Assembly (NCBI GenBank): GCA_028687585.1
Contig: JAQTZV010000005.1
Span: 163,788-227,787 of the forward strand
Source: Desulfuromonadaceae bacterium
GTDB lineage: Bacteria > Desulfobacterota > Desulfuromonadia > Geobacterales > Pseudopelobacteraceae
Length of the DNA: 64,000 bases
Direction of reading: 5' to 3'
Part shown: piece by piece, positions 8,955 to 17,950 of the stretch
How positions within the stretch are numbered: the first letter of the stretch is position 1
Layout: every line of letters starts with the position of its first letter
Program-made: the position numbers and the translations under genes
Notes under the pieces: generated by a model
Told to the model about the DNA's origin: nothing
Databases searched by the model: none
Seen by the model: only the letters and a program-made list of their open reading frames with translations

Positions 8955-10330
8955 TTATTATCCTCCAACGGGAGCTGCTTTTTGAGCTTTATCACCAGTT
9001 GCTCCATAAAAAGCTGAAACCCTCCCTGGTTCTTGCTGCTATTGCCGCCGACAGTCACAGTTCCATTTTGGACGCGCACCCAGATACGGCGGTGCGACAT
9101 GAAGAAAGCGATGTAGATCCCCACCATCATCAGAGTACAGCCGAGCCAGACTGTCCAGACGCCAGGGTCCTTCGCCACCTGGAGGCCGGTGTACATGAAC
9201 TCTTCTCCACCGCGGTACTGCACAAGCTTGCCGCCGGTATACGGGAGGTTCATCCGGTTCATGGCGGCATTGTTCCCATAAATTACGAACGTCTTGTTAC
9301 CGCCGTTTGCCATATGCACTTCAACCTGTGCTGCAGGGCCGGTCACTCCCGGTTGAAAGGGGGAGACATCCTGAGTTGTTTCCTGGAGGCAGATGCCGCT
9401 GCCGTCGGGGAGTTTAGCAGAACCGCCACTCTGAATTCTTAGCGGTTGCGGGTTGGTACCATCAGGATCGCTGATGATAAACTCGTGCTCTCCAAGTTTT
9501 CCGTAGCTGGACTGGTAGAAGGTGATTCCCTTATAGGAGAGGGGGTCATTGACGATGACCGGCACCCGGTCATACCCCGCTACCGGCTTGCCGTTTTCCA
9601 GCACAGTCAGAATGCTCTTGAACTCTTTGGGTGCGCCGTTGGGATAATGGGCAACGCTGAACTTCTCGCAGCGCACTGCAAAACCGAGATCTATTTCTTT
9701 GTTTGAACGGGACTTGACCTTACTGACACTATCCCCCTCAGCAATATTGACAAACCCCTTGTAGCCAAACAGGGAGCCGATGATTGCCCCGATAAATATG
9801 ACGAGTACGCTCAAGTGAACTGCATACACAGCCAGTCGTGACCACGGCGTCTTCTGAGCGAACAGATGAAATACTTCGCCGTCTTCGGTGATCACCGGAT
9901 CGGCAAACTCAGTCTTCAGGACAGCGGCGACCCGATCTCTGATTGTTGAATCATCCCCCCTTGTCTCAATGGTCGTGACGTTGGACAAGGTTTTTTCAAG
10001 GCTGTCGCCCATGACCATTACCGGCTGAGTAATCGTTTTCCAGATACCGGGGAGCCGCTTGATTGAGCAGGCAATCAGGTTTATCGACAGCAGGGAAAGC
10101 AGCATAATAAACCACCATGAGTGGTACATGTCGAAGAAGCCGAGAACATGGTAGAGCTTCAGTTTAGTCTGGCTGATGGACTGCAGATATTCCGGAGGTG
10201 GCGACCCTTGTGGGATGATCGTCCCGATGATTGAGATGATTGCCAGGGTGATGAGGGTAAACATGGTTAATTTCAGCGAGCAGAAGAAATCCCAGATGGG
10301 TCGGATTCCTGATTGTTCATTAGTTGTCAC
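8951..10330 (-). CDS. resB: ResB-like cytochrome c maturation protein, copy 1
   Basis: About 459 residues from a GTG start at 10330, chosen because AAGGAG lies eight bases upstream; the longer frame to 10372 lacks a site. There are three N-terminal helices, a large periplasmic domain and a final helix before the C-terminal tail. Features include the TIIPQGSPPPEYL segment near the first helix and DMYHSWWF. It partners CcsB in haem delivery. The upstream neighbour is the Cys-rich gene at 10465, the same arrangement as copy 2, where Cys-rich 38997 precedes resB 37566. Confidence 0.9.
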   Translation of the reverse strand: MTTNEQSGIRPIWDFFCSLKLTMFTLITLAIISIIGTIIPQGSPPPEYLQSISQTKLKLYHVLGFFDMYHSWWFIMLLSLLSINLIACSIKRLPGIWKTITQPVMVMGDSLEKTLSNVTTIETRGDDSTIRDRVAAVLKTEFADPVITEDGEVFHLFAQKTPWSRLAVYAVHLSVLVIFIGAIIGSLFGYKGFVNIAEGDSVSKVKSRSNKEIDLGFAVRCEKFSVAHYPNGAPKEFKSILTVLENGKPVAGYDRVPVIVNDPLSYKGITFYQSSYGKLGEHEFIISDPDGTNPQPLRIQSGGSAKLPDGSGICLQETTQDVSPFQPGVTGPAAQVEVHMANGGNKTFVIYGNNAAMNRMNLPYTGGKLVQYRGGEEFMYTGLQVAKDPGVWTVWLGCTLMMVGIYIAFFMSHRRIWVRVQNGTVTVGGNSSKNQGGFQLFMEQLVIKLKKQLPLEDNK

Positions 10331-10464
10331 GATAATACTCCTTGGCTGGAAATACTTGTCCGAGTGGTGCAAACATAATGCGCCGAGATACCCGCACTAT
10401 CCTGGTAGATCCGGGTAATAATCAACCATGCTGTGCTGTTTCAGAATAGAGTCGAAGTCTACGT

Positions 10465-10818
10465 TCAGGAGCAGTTTTGAGGAGGGACAAAAATGGGGAA
10501 ATAAACTTGGGGCACCACAAATAGCGGCTCTGCCGGCGAAATAATGGCAGCTAGCGGTAAAGAATGAAAATTCACCCTTTCAGGCAGGGAGGCTACGATT
10601 GAACAACATGAACAGACAGGATCACATGCTCTGTTTTCATGGTTATCACTGCAGGGGCAATCATCATTCGAACTCTGCACTGCTTCGCATGTAATTTGCC
10701 GATCATCAGATGCAGTACCATGAGGGAATGCTTGCGCAAAGGACTGCATGGCGATCAAAATGCAAAAGCAGACTATGGATAAGCATCTCAGATATTTCGG
10801 AATGTTTGGTGATCTCAT
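10465..10818 (-). CDS. Small exported Cys-rich protein with C-terminal PPQ motif (copy B)
   Basis: 117 residues. A signal peptide (about 12-30) is followed by a Cys-dense block (ITCEA, then DDCPCSD, RACDPVCSCC, nine cysteines in all) and a C-terminus VPQVYFPIFVPPQNCS. The end matches those of the copies at 19366, 46477 and 47136. It sits directly upstream of resB/ccsB copy 1 on the same strand, so it is either a metal buffer or a thiol protein linked to haem attachment. The experimental role of this group is unknown to me. Confidence 0.65.
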   Translation of the reverse strand: MRSPNIPKYLRCLSIVCFCILIAMQSFAQAFPHGTASDDRQITCEAVQSSNDDCPCSDNHENRACDPVCSCCSIVASLPERVNFHSLPLAAIISPAEPLFVVPQVYFPIFVPPQNCS

Positions 10819-10831
10819 TACGACAATACCC

Positions 10832-11530
10832 TTATTTCCTGAAGCTCGGCGCAGGGCTGCTTTTCCTGAAATTGAGCTCAGCCGGCTTTCTCACAAATGA
10901 TTTGGTAACCAGTTCTGTTTTACCGCCGCCTCTTTGCCAGATGGCGCTCCACAAATCAGCGGTAGTTTTAACCAGTTCCGGGTACAATGTTTTTTTGTTG
11001 GATTTTTTCAGGTCATAAAGGTTGTCAATTAGTGCGTCCAGGGATTGCCCTTTATAGCCGTTGTAGCTCACTATATGCTTTCCGTTTTTCCAACTGGTAA
11101 GCGCTTCTTTTAAATTTATTTTCAGCCCGTCACCCGTCATATCACTGTTATTGGGGCGCAGGGCAATTTCAAAAATATTATTTACACTTCCACCCAGTTG
11201 ACTGGCGAGTTCAGCGCCTTCCTTGATTGAGATTGATTCAAGACGGCCCTTGAAGTCTTTAAGGTCAATAACCTTCCTGCGCCAATAATCATCTCTAACA
11301 TTGACGACGGCCGCCTTGTTCAATGTTTCAAGGTGAGGCTCCAGAGCCTGTACCATTTCCGGTGGCAGCAGGGAAACGACGTCTTCAATGAAATTGGTAA
11401 TTAATTTAGGATTCGAGCTTTCGTGAACGATCATCCCATTTACCATTTTCTCGTCAAGGGCTAATGCACTGCTATTCGCAGCCACCATAAACAGAATGAC
11501 CAGCACAAAATACAGGTTACATCGTCTCAT
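10832..11530 (-). CDS. Exported hypothetical protein
   Basis: 232 residues from ATG 11530, behind GAGG; an upstream in-frame stretch has no signal. A signal peptide (about 1-24, ending ALA) leads to a helical protein with LLPPEMVQALEPHLETL and a basic C-terminus. No family recognised. It is adjacent to another exported hypothetical (11559-11948). Both are partly duplicated at 45.79-46.39 kb, where they are broken. Probably part of the long operon after czcA. Confidence 0.6.
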   Translation of the reverse strand: MRRCNLYFVLVILFMVAANSSALALDEKMVNGMIVHESSNPKLITNFIEDVVSLLPPEMVQALEPHLETLNKAAVVNVRDDYWRRKVIDLKDFKGRLESISIKEGAELASQLGGSVNNIFEIALRPNNSDMTGDGLKINLKEALTSWKNGKHIVSYNGYKGQSLDALIDNLYDLKKSNKKTLYPELVKTTADLWSAIWQRGGGKTELVTKSFVRKPAELNFRKSSPAPSFRK

Positions 11531-11793
11531 TGGGCACCTCTTCAGGGTAAATGCCGAATTATTTTCCGAGTTCATTTATTTCACCATTGCCTTCAAGAGA
11601 AATATCAAGAGATATGAAACGACCGTCGGGTGTCTTAACATTACCGTCGATGACTTTGCCGGAGATAACTCTTATGTTGAACGAGGTATTTTCCTTGCCA
11701 TTCCAGTGATACTTCTCGCCAGGTATTTTGAAAGATGCTTCACCGACTTTCACAGCCGGCACACCTACTATTTTGACAATCCGTTCATAGAGC
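11196..11793. repeat. Donor copy of a ~0.6 kb duplication (partner 45793-46390)
   Basis: This stretch spans the 5' part of the 10832 gene and most of the 11559 gene. It reappears, near-identical over most of its length and in the same orientation, at 45793-46390. The present copy is intact, whereas the partner is broken. Boundaries are read by eye. Confidence 0.8.
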
Positions 11794-11948
11794 ACTACGT
11801 TCTTTATTGATTGTAGAAATGCCTTGTCGAATATCATATCTGACTGCCCAGGTTGGATTTTATCTGTAGTTGCTGATGCACTGACCACAAAAAAGAAAAG
11901 ATATGCCAGTATTGAGACGAAAGTCATTTTTATTAGATTCAAGATCAT
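11559..11948 (-). CDS. Exported hypothetical protein
   Basis: 129 residues, ATG 11948 after AAGGGG. A signal peptide (about 1-27) is followed by a small, probably beta-rich domain (EKYHWNGKENTSFNIRVISG). It resembles DUF-type periplasmic binding modules, but no family can be named. It is followed 28 bp later by the 10832 gene. An N-terminally truncated copy is at 46157-46389. Confidence 0.6.
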   Translation of the reverse strand: MILNLIKMTFVSILAYLFFFVVSASATTDKIQPGQSDMIFDKAFLQSIKNVVLYERIVKIVGVPAVKVGEASFKIPGEKYHWNGKENTSFNIRVISGKVIDGNVKTPDGRFISLDISLEGNGEINELGK

Positions 11949-12118
11949 CGCAGCCCCTTGTTGTGGAACATCTGTATATATGAGCCTTTTTACGTCATGC
12001 TCAGGACTGAACTAAAAAATCTATTAAAACCGACAGTACTTGCCTGGTTTATTCAAAATCCTCATTGCTTGATTGTCTCGACATGCTGTCGTGAATTGCG
12101 GACAGTCCCGCCATGACC

Positions 12119-12709
12119 CTAGATTTCCCGTCCATTCAACACCAGCCTTATTGTCCTGACCCCCTCCTTGAAACTGGTAGATCTGTAAGCTCCTGGACGC
12201 CTCATCCCAGGTTTTGTGCTGTAGATCGGCTCAAGGACCAGTCTGTTCTTACTCCCACCAGTCAGGGTTATTTCCCGTTCAACGGCAATCCCATCATCGG
12301 GAAGGGCCACAACAATTCTGTGAGTTCCGGCCTTCAAGCGAAGATTATTATTGTATCGATACCTGATGCCGTTACCGGCCTCCGGGTCCGCCAGTTTTAT
12401 CGGTTCACTGTTTTCCTTTTGCAGATTCCCTTGCAACATCATCGCCTGGCCATCGATATTCAGCAGCAGCTTATAATCAGGCGTTCCGTGAATGTCTGAT
12501 GCGGAATAGATGCCCGGTTTGTGGGTCTTCAGCGAAGCGGTTATGCGTAAATCTGCAAACCCTTGGGGTGCAATCCCACCGTTAGTTAATTCCTCATATA
12601 TGTCAGTACGAATGCTTGTGCTGTTTGCCTTGATCAGGGCTGAACTTTCAGCACAACCACTTAGCAGCATCAATGTCATTGTCCACAACATCAATTTCAT
12701 TCTGCTCAT
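12119..12709 (-). CDS. Predicted lipoprotein of unknown function
   Basis: 196 residues with a lipobox LLSGC (modified Cys about residue 19). The body is beta-rich: KLLLNIDGQ, LKAGTHRIVVALPDDG and EREITLTGG resemble a PEGA-like or carbohydrate-binding sandwich. ATG 12709 follows GGGAG. It lies just downstream of the two PII-like genes, so it is probably in the czc operon. Confidence 0.65.
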   Translation of the reverse strand: MSRMKLMLWTMTLMLLSGCAESSALIKANSTSIRTDIYEELTNGGIAPQGFADLRITASLKTHKPGIYSASDIHGTPDYKLLLNIDGQAMMLQGNLQKENSEPIKLADPEAGNGIRYRYNNNLRLKAGTHRIVVALPDDGIAVEREITLTGGSKNRLVLEPIYSTKPGMRRPGAYRSTSFKEGVRTIRLVLNGREI

Positions 12710-12727
12710 AAAAGACTCCCTTTCTTG

Positions 12728-13066
12728 CTAGACTGCCGCTTCGCCACGTTCGATGGTCCGTATCCGCACCGCCTCCAACACGTCCAATACGTAGATCTTT
12801 CCATCTCCTTTTTCGCCGTTCCAGGCCTGCTGACGAATGGCATCCACAACCTCCCAGACAACGGCATCTGAAGCCATGATCTCCACTCGAATATTTCTGG
12901 TGAAATAGTTGATTTGGCTATCAACTTTCTTACGGTTCGCGCCTTTGCCGCGGCCGAATCCGTTGTTTTCCGTTGCACTCATCCCAGACAGACCATCAAC
13001 ATGCCTGAGCGCTTCTGTAACCGGTTCAAGTGCAGCAGGCTTGATATAGGCGATTATCTGTTTCAT
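12728..13066 (-). CDS. PII-like signalling protein associated with RND pump (second of pair)
   Basis: 112 residues from ATG 13066. It has the PII fold: MKQIIAYIKP strand, a long basic T-loop region (GFGRGKGANRKKV), the B-loop GEKGDGKIY and the C-terminal RTIERGEAAV. The T-loop lacks the canonical uridylylated tyrosine context of GlnB/GlnK, so control by GlnD is unlikely. PII proteins of this kind are known beside heavy-metal RND pumps (the PII-NG subgroup). The likely role is a nucleotide- or metal-dependent regulator of the adjacent CzcA. The pair arose by duplication or fission and is only about 25-30% alike in the T-loop. Confidence 0.85.
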   Translation of the reverse strand: MKQIIAYIKPAALEPVTEALRHVDGLSGMSATENNGFGRGKGANRKKVDSQINYFTRNIRVEIMASDAVVWEVVDAIRQQAWNGEKGDGKIYVLDVLEAVRIRTIERGEAAV

Positions 13067-13135
13067 TCGGCAATTCCAGGTTGATAATATTTCAGCGATA
13101 TGTTTCGAGCTGCTAGCCAATCAGTCAGAACACGA

Positions 13136-13477
13136 CTAAATAGCATCATTGCCCCTTTCATTGGTTCGAATCTTGATTATTTCATCAACCGTAGACACGA
13201 AGATCTTCCCGTCACCAGTATTGCCGGTATGGGCGTATTTCTGAATCACATTGACAACGTCATCAACCATCTCGTCATCGACAACGACTTCCAGTTGTAT
13301 GCGGGGAATGAATTCAACAAACTCATATACAACCTTGTCCTTGGCGTTCTTAGCCTTCCCTTTACCGAACCCTTTGATCTCCGAAATGGTTACTCCCGGA
13401 AGGCCATCGATCGCATGAAGTTCCTCAGTGACTTCCAGTAATTTTGATGGTCGAATGATTGCTTTAATCTCTTTCAT
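13136..13477 (-). CDS. PII-like signalling protein associated with RND pump (first of pair)
   Basis: 113 residues, ATG 13477 after AGGGAG. MKEIKAIIRPSKL opens the fold, followed by T-loop KGFGKGKAKNAKDKVVY, B-loop TGNTGDGKIF (the ATP-binding signature) and the end RTNERGNDAI. It lies 53 bp downstream of czcA (13530) on the same strand. It fits the PII subgroup genetically tied to CusA/CzcA-type pumps. The retained nucleotide loop suggests ATP/ADP sensing. The partner pump contact is inferred from position. Confidence 0.87.
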   Translation of the reverse strand: MKEIKAIIRPSKLLEVTEELHAIDGLPGVTISEIKGFGKGKAKNAKDKVVYEFVEFIPRIQLEVVVDDEMVDDVVNVIQKYAHTGNTGDGKIFVSTVDEIIKIRTNERGNDAI

Positions 13478-13529
13478 AGATTTCTCCCTGATGTGTTTTT
13501 ATAGTGGTAATCAGCTACGACAGATTCAA

Positions 13530-16500
13530 TCACATCTCTTCCTCGACTTTTCTCTTCTCAAACCAGCTGTACACCGACGGAATGATCAGTAGTGTCAGCA
13601 GAGTAGATGTAACCAATCCGCCAACGACAACGGTTGCCAGAGGCTTTTGTATTTCAGACCCTGCTCCGCCGGCAAGCAGCATCGGTATCAGGCTGAAAAT
13701 GGATATTGATGCAGTCATCAATACCGGACGCAAACGGTCCAGACTCCCTTTTCTGATGGCATCCGGCAGTTCCAGACCTTCATCGCGCAACTGCGAAATG
13801 CGCGACACCAGGACCAGGCCGTTCAGTACCGCCACCCCAAACAGGACGACAAACCCCACCGACGCCGGCACTGACAGATACTGCCCGGAGATGAAGAGCG
13901 CAAATACTCCGCCGATCAGCGCGAACGGCAGATTGGAGATGACCAGCAGCGCCAGACGGATCGACCTGAAAGTGACGTACAACAGCAGCAGGATCAGGCC
14001 GATTGCCACCGGTCCAATGATCATCAGTTTTTTCATCGCCCGCTGCTGGTTCTCGAACTGGCCGCCCCAGGTGAGGTAATAGCCCGGCGGCAGCTTGACC
14101 TGCTCCTTGATCTTCTGTTTCGCCTCGGCAACAAAACCGCCGATATCCCGACCGGTGATATTCATCTCGATACCGATTCTTCTGTTTCCGTCCTGGCGGC
14201 TGATCTGAGCCGGCCCTTCGATCATCTTCACCTCGGCCAGCTGTTCCAACGGGACATTAATGCCGGCTTTCGTGGTAATCATCAGGTTCTTGATCGCGTC
14301 AAGAGAGTTACGCTTTTCTTCCGGCAGGCGTACCGTGATGTCGAAACTGCGGTTCTCCTCATAAAACTTGGAGGCTGATTTACCGGCCACGGCGATTTCA
14401 ATGACCTTTTGCACATCACTGATGTTCAGTCCATAGCGGGCAATCTTCGCCCGATCAATATTGACGGTCAGGTAAGGCTGCCCTGAAACCTTTTCCGCAG
14501 CCAGATCGGTGCCCCCGCGAACAGTGGAGAGAACTCGCGCAATTTCAGCCGATTTTTCACTGAGCACGTTGATATCTTCACCGAACAGCTTGAGAATCAG
14601 CTGGGCACGGGTTCCGGCCACCAGTTCATCGATACGGCACTGGATTGGCTGGCTGAAACCGACTTGAATTCCCGCAACCGACTCCAGAGCCTTACGCATC
14701 TCGTTGGTAACTTCTTCCTTGGAGATGTCTCGCTTCCATTCGCTTTTTGGCTTGAAAATACCGACATAACCGGTTTTATCCGAGCCCCTGGTGTCCATGG
14801 CGACGCCGGTCTGCCCGGTCCGTCCCACAATAGTATCCAATTCTTGAAACTGCTTCAGTTTTGCCGCGGCCAGCTGGTTTACTTCCATCGCCTTGGCCAG
14901 GGAAACACCGGGGAGCAGGGAAACATCCATGTCAAACGACCCTTCATCCATGACCGGGATGAATTCCGTTCCCAGCCGGGTTACCAGGAAGAGTGAAACA
15001 ACCAGAAGAATTGCGGCAACGCTTAACACCACTCGCTTTGTGTTCATGGCGTAATTGAGCAGCGGCAGATACAGCCTGGTTGCATGCTTCATGACGAAGC
15101 TCTCTTTTTCCGGGTGCGGTTTAAGGAAGAGAATGCAAAGCACGGGGATAACGAATACGGAAAGGAACAGAGAGGCAAGCAGCGCAATCGCCACCGTGAT
15201 GGCCAAGGGGCTGAACATCTTCCCTTCGATACCTTCCAGGGAGAGAATTGGGATAAAGGTGAGGGCGATGATCAGCTCGCCGAAGATGCTCGGTTTGCGG
15301 ACTTCCATGACCGCTTTGAGCACGGTCAGTAATTTGGGATGTTGTCCCCCCTCTTCGCTCAGGTGGCGTTGGACGTTTTCCACCTGAATAATGGTTGTGT
15401 CGATAATCATACCGATCGAGATGGCCAGGCCACCGAGGGACATCAGGTTGGCGGTGATCCCGGAGAGTTTCATAACGATGAACGTGGCCAGGAGTGATAA
15501 CGGCAGCGCGATGAGTACGACGATACTGCCCCGGATGCTGTTCAAGAGCAGGTACAGCACGATCAGTACCAGTATGGATCCCTCAATCAGCGCCCTGTTG
15601 ACCGTGCCCACACTCGCCTTGACAATGTCGCTGCGGTCATAATAGGAAACGAGCTTGATCCCTTCGGGGAGCACGTTGTTTTCATTCATTTCCTTGACTT
15701 TTGCCGCCACCCGTCTTACTACATCTCGGCTGTTCTCGCCCCGCAGCATCATGACAATGCCGCCGACCGCTTCGTCCTTGCCGTCCTTCATGGCGGCACC
15801 CATCCGAACAGCCTCGCCGACCTTTACCTGTGCCACGTCCCGAATATAGGTCGGCGTGCCGCCCTGGGATTTCAGGACAATATTTTCTATGTCGCTGACA
15901 TCCTTGATCAGGCCAACCCCGCGAACAATGTATTGGTCCGTACCCCGTTCGAGGAGGTTACCGCCGACGTTCTCATTATTGCTGCCGATGGCGGTATAGA
16001 CGTCATCCACGGTGACGGCGTATTTCACCAGCTTCTCCGGTGCAACGAGCACTTGGTACTGTTTGAAGTAGCCGCCGAATGAGTTGATCTCGTTGACGCC
16101 GGCAACAGATTTTAACTGCGGGGTAATGACCCACTCCTGTAAGGTTCGAAGATTGGTCAGGTAGGCAATCTTCCCCTGCGGGTCATCCGGCATCTTCCCT
16201 TCGAGGGTGTATTGGTAAATTTCTCCCATGGCGGTGCCGATAGGCCCCATGGCTACCTCGACACCTTTCGGGACCTTCTCCCGCGCCTCCGCCAATCGTT
16301 CAAAGACCAACTGCCGGGCAAAATAGATGTCCACATTATCCTTGAAGACAATCGTGACGATCGACAGGCCGAACTTGGTCACCGAGCGCATCTGCTCGAT
16401 ATCGGGCAGGCCACGCATGGACATCTCAATCGGATAGGTTACATTACGCTCGATCTCGATTGCCGAAAGACCATCGGCATGACTTACCACTTCAACCTGA

Positions 16501-16634
16501 ATGTTCGTTACATCCGGAAAGGCATCAATCGGTAGTTTCAGATATGAGTACGATCCGAATGCAATAATCAGCAGCGCCAGAAAAATAACCATCCCTTTCT
16601 GCCGCAACGTATATGCAATCAATTTTTCTAGCAT
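13530..16634 (-). CDS. czcA: Heavy-metal RND efflux pump, inner-membrane subunit (system 1)
   Basis: 1034 residues, the usual CzcA/CusA length. There are twelve transmembrane segments and two large periplasmic loops. The proton-relay region in TM4 reads AISIGMIIDTTIIQVEN, lacking the DFG start of classical CzcA, so metal class cannot be fixed by this motif. It is a proton-driven exporter of divalent or monovalent metal from the periplasm or cytoplasm through MFP and TolC partners. Order: czcC (17947), czcB (16679), czcA, then two PII genes. Opens MLEKLIAYTLRQKG. Confidence 0.93.
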   Translation of the reverse strand: MLEKLIAYTLRQKGMVIFLALLIIAFGSYSYLKLPIDAFPDVTNIQVEVVSHADGLSAIEIERNVTYPIEMSMRGLPDIEQMRSVTKFGLSIVTIVFKDNVDIYFARQLVFERLAEAREKVPKGVEVAMGPIGTAMGEIYQYTLEGKMPDDPQGKIAYLTNLRTLQEWVITPQLKSVAGVNEINSFGGYFKQYQVLVAPEKLVKYAVTVDDVYTAIGSNNENVGGNLLERGTDQYIVRGVGLIKDVSDIENIVLKSQGGTPTYIRDVAQVKVGEAVRMGAAMKDGKDEAVGGIVMMLRGENSRDVVRRVAAKVKEMNENNVLPEGIKLVSYYDRSDIVKASVGTVNRALIEGSILVLIVLYLLLNSIRGSIVVLIALPLSLLATFIVMKLSGITANLMSLGGLAISIGMIIDTTIIQVENVQRHLSEEGGQHPKLLTVLKAVMEVRKPSIFGELIIALTFIPILSLEGIEGKMFSPLAITVAIALLASLFLSVFVIPVLCILFLKPHPEKESFVMKHATRLYLPLLNYAMNTKRVVLSVAAILLVVSLFLVTRLGTEFIPVMDEGSFDMDVSLLPGVSLAKAMEVNQLAAAKLKQFQELDTIVGRTGQTGVAMDTRGSDKTGYVGIFKPKSEWKRDISKEEVTNEMRKALESVAGIQVGFSQPIQCRIDELVAGTRAQLILKLFGEDINVLSEKSAEIARVLSTVRGGTDLAAEKVSGQPYLTVNIDRAKIARYGLNISDVQKVIEIAVAGKSASKFYEENRSFDITVRLPEEKRNSLDAIKNLMITTKAGINVPLEQLAEVKMIEGPAQISRQDGNRRIGIEMNITGRDIGGFVAEAKQKIKEQVKLPPGYYLTWGGQFENQQRAMKKLMIIGPVAIGLILLLLYVTFRSIRLALLVISNLPFALIGGVFALFISGQYLSVPASVGFVVLFGVAVLNGLVLVSRISQLRDEGLELPDAIRKGSLDRLRPVLMTASISIFSLIPMLLAGGAGSEIQKPLATVVVGGLVTSTLLTLLIIPSVYSWFEKRKVEEEM

Positions 16635-16678
16635 CGGTGTCTCGCTCCCGTGAGGTCAATTATGTAAGAAGTTCTCAG

Positions 16679-17950
16679 TTACTTGCCATGGCCATGTTCG
16701 TCTGTCATTTCGCCCTTCTTGACTTCCGACTTGAGGATGAACGATCCCTTGATCGCGTAGTTCTCGCCCTCTTTCAGGCCGGAAACGATCTCGACCATGC
16801 CAGCTGCCGTTCGACCTGCCTGAACCGGCCGTGCCGCGAATTCAGTTTCATTTTCCGCAACGAAGACTACTTTCTTTCCGTCCATGTCCTGCAGCGCATC
16901 TTCGGGCACCGCCAGCACCGGCGGCGCATCAGCTGCTAGTGCCAGCTCGACCGTGGCGAACATCTCCGGCTTCAACTTCCGGCCCGGATTGGAAACTTCG
17001 ATCCGTGCCTTGACCGTTCGAGTGGCCTCATCAACCAGGTCGGCAATGTAGGTGATGCGGCCTTTCAGCTTCAGGTCAGGAAAGGCACCAATACTAACGA
17101 TTGCCGTCTGGCCCCTGCGCACCTTGGCCAGATCCTTTTCGTTGATGTCCACCAGCACCCAGATGTTGGACAGATCGGCCACGGTATAGAGGCTTTTGGA
17201 GGGATCGGAAAGCTCCCCGACGATGGCGTGCTTCTCGGTAATAGTGCCGCTGATCGGGGACTTGACCGGCAGGAGCGGTCGTTTGTGGCTATCTCCCTTC
17301 AGGTCCGACGCGGAAACGCCATACAGGGACAGGCGCTCTTCGTCGGTATGCAGTTCGGTCTGGGCGGTCTTGAAGTCGGTCTCCGCCAGCAGGATATCCT
17401 TGCGGGCTGCGATCTTCTTGTCAACCAGACTCTTGATCCGATCCATATTTGACTGGGCCAGGGCCAGTTTGGTTTTTGACTGATGATAGCGGCCCAAGGC
17501 TTCGCCAAGCTCGACACTGTCCAGGATTGCCAGGGTCTGTCCGGCCGAAACACTGTCACCCAGAGAAGCTTTGACACTGACGGTCTTGCCGGAGATGCGC
17601 GGTGAAACATGGGCTATCTTGTCGGCATTGGCTTCCACCTTGCCGGTGACACTAATCACACCGGCCATCCGCTGTTTTTTTGCCGGCGCCACCGCCACAC
17701 CGTTCTGCTTCTGCACCTCGGCGGTCATCTTGACACTGCCGGCCTCGTCGTGCCCTTCATGTCCTTCTTTTTCTTCCTTATGGCCATCTTTGCCTTCTTC
17801 ATGGGCGCCGGCCTTTTCATCCTTGTGGCCAGCTTCTTTATCTTCGGCATGTTCCGCGACACCGCTTTTACTCTGGGAAGTGAGATAGTAAATGCCGCCG
17901 CCTAAAGCGACTGCCAGGATAAGTCCGATAATGATTGCCTTTTTCTTCAC
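16679..17950 (-). CDS. czcB: RND periplasmic adaptor (membrane fusion) protein (system 1)
   Basis: 423 residues from GTG 17950, with GGAGGT upstream; the start overlaps the czcC stop (GTGA). An N-terminal anchor is followed by a His/Glu/Lys-rich linker (residues about 32-70, repeating GH, HKEEKEGHEGHDE-like text) that can bind zinc-type metals. Then come the lipoyl and alpha-hairpin halves and the beta-barrel domain. It links CzcA to the outer-membrane channel. The His-rich linker suggests Zn/Co/Cd/Ni rather than Cu, which is an inference. It ends DEHGHGK. Confidence 0.92.
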   Translation of the reverse strand: MKKKAIIIGLILAVALGGGIYYLTSQSKSGVAEHAEDKEAGHKDEKAGAHEEGKDGHKEEKEGHEGHDEAGSVKMTAEVQKQNGVAVAPAKKQRMAGVISVTGKVEANADKIAHVSPRISGKTVSVKASLGDSVSAGQTLAILDSVELGEALGRYHQSKTKLALAQSNMDRIKSLVDKKIAARKDILLAETDFKTAQTELHTDEERLSLYGVSASDLKGDSHKRPLLPVKSPISGTITEKHAIVGELSDPSKSLYTVADLSNIWVLVDINEKDLAKVRRGQTAIVSIGAFPDLKLKGRITYIADLVDEATRTVKARIEVSNPGRKLKPEMFATVELALAADAPPVLAVPEDALQDMDGKKVVFVAENETEFAARPVQAGRTAAGMVEIVSGLKEGENYAIKGSFILKSEVKKGEMTDEHGHGK

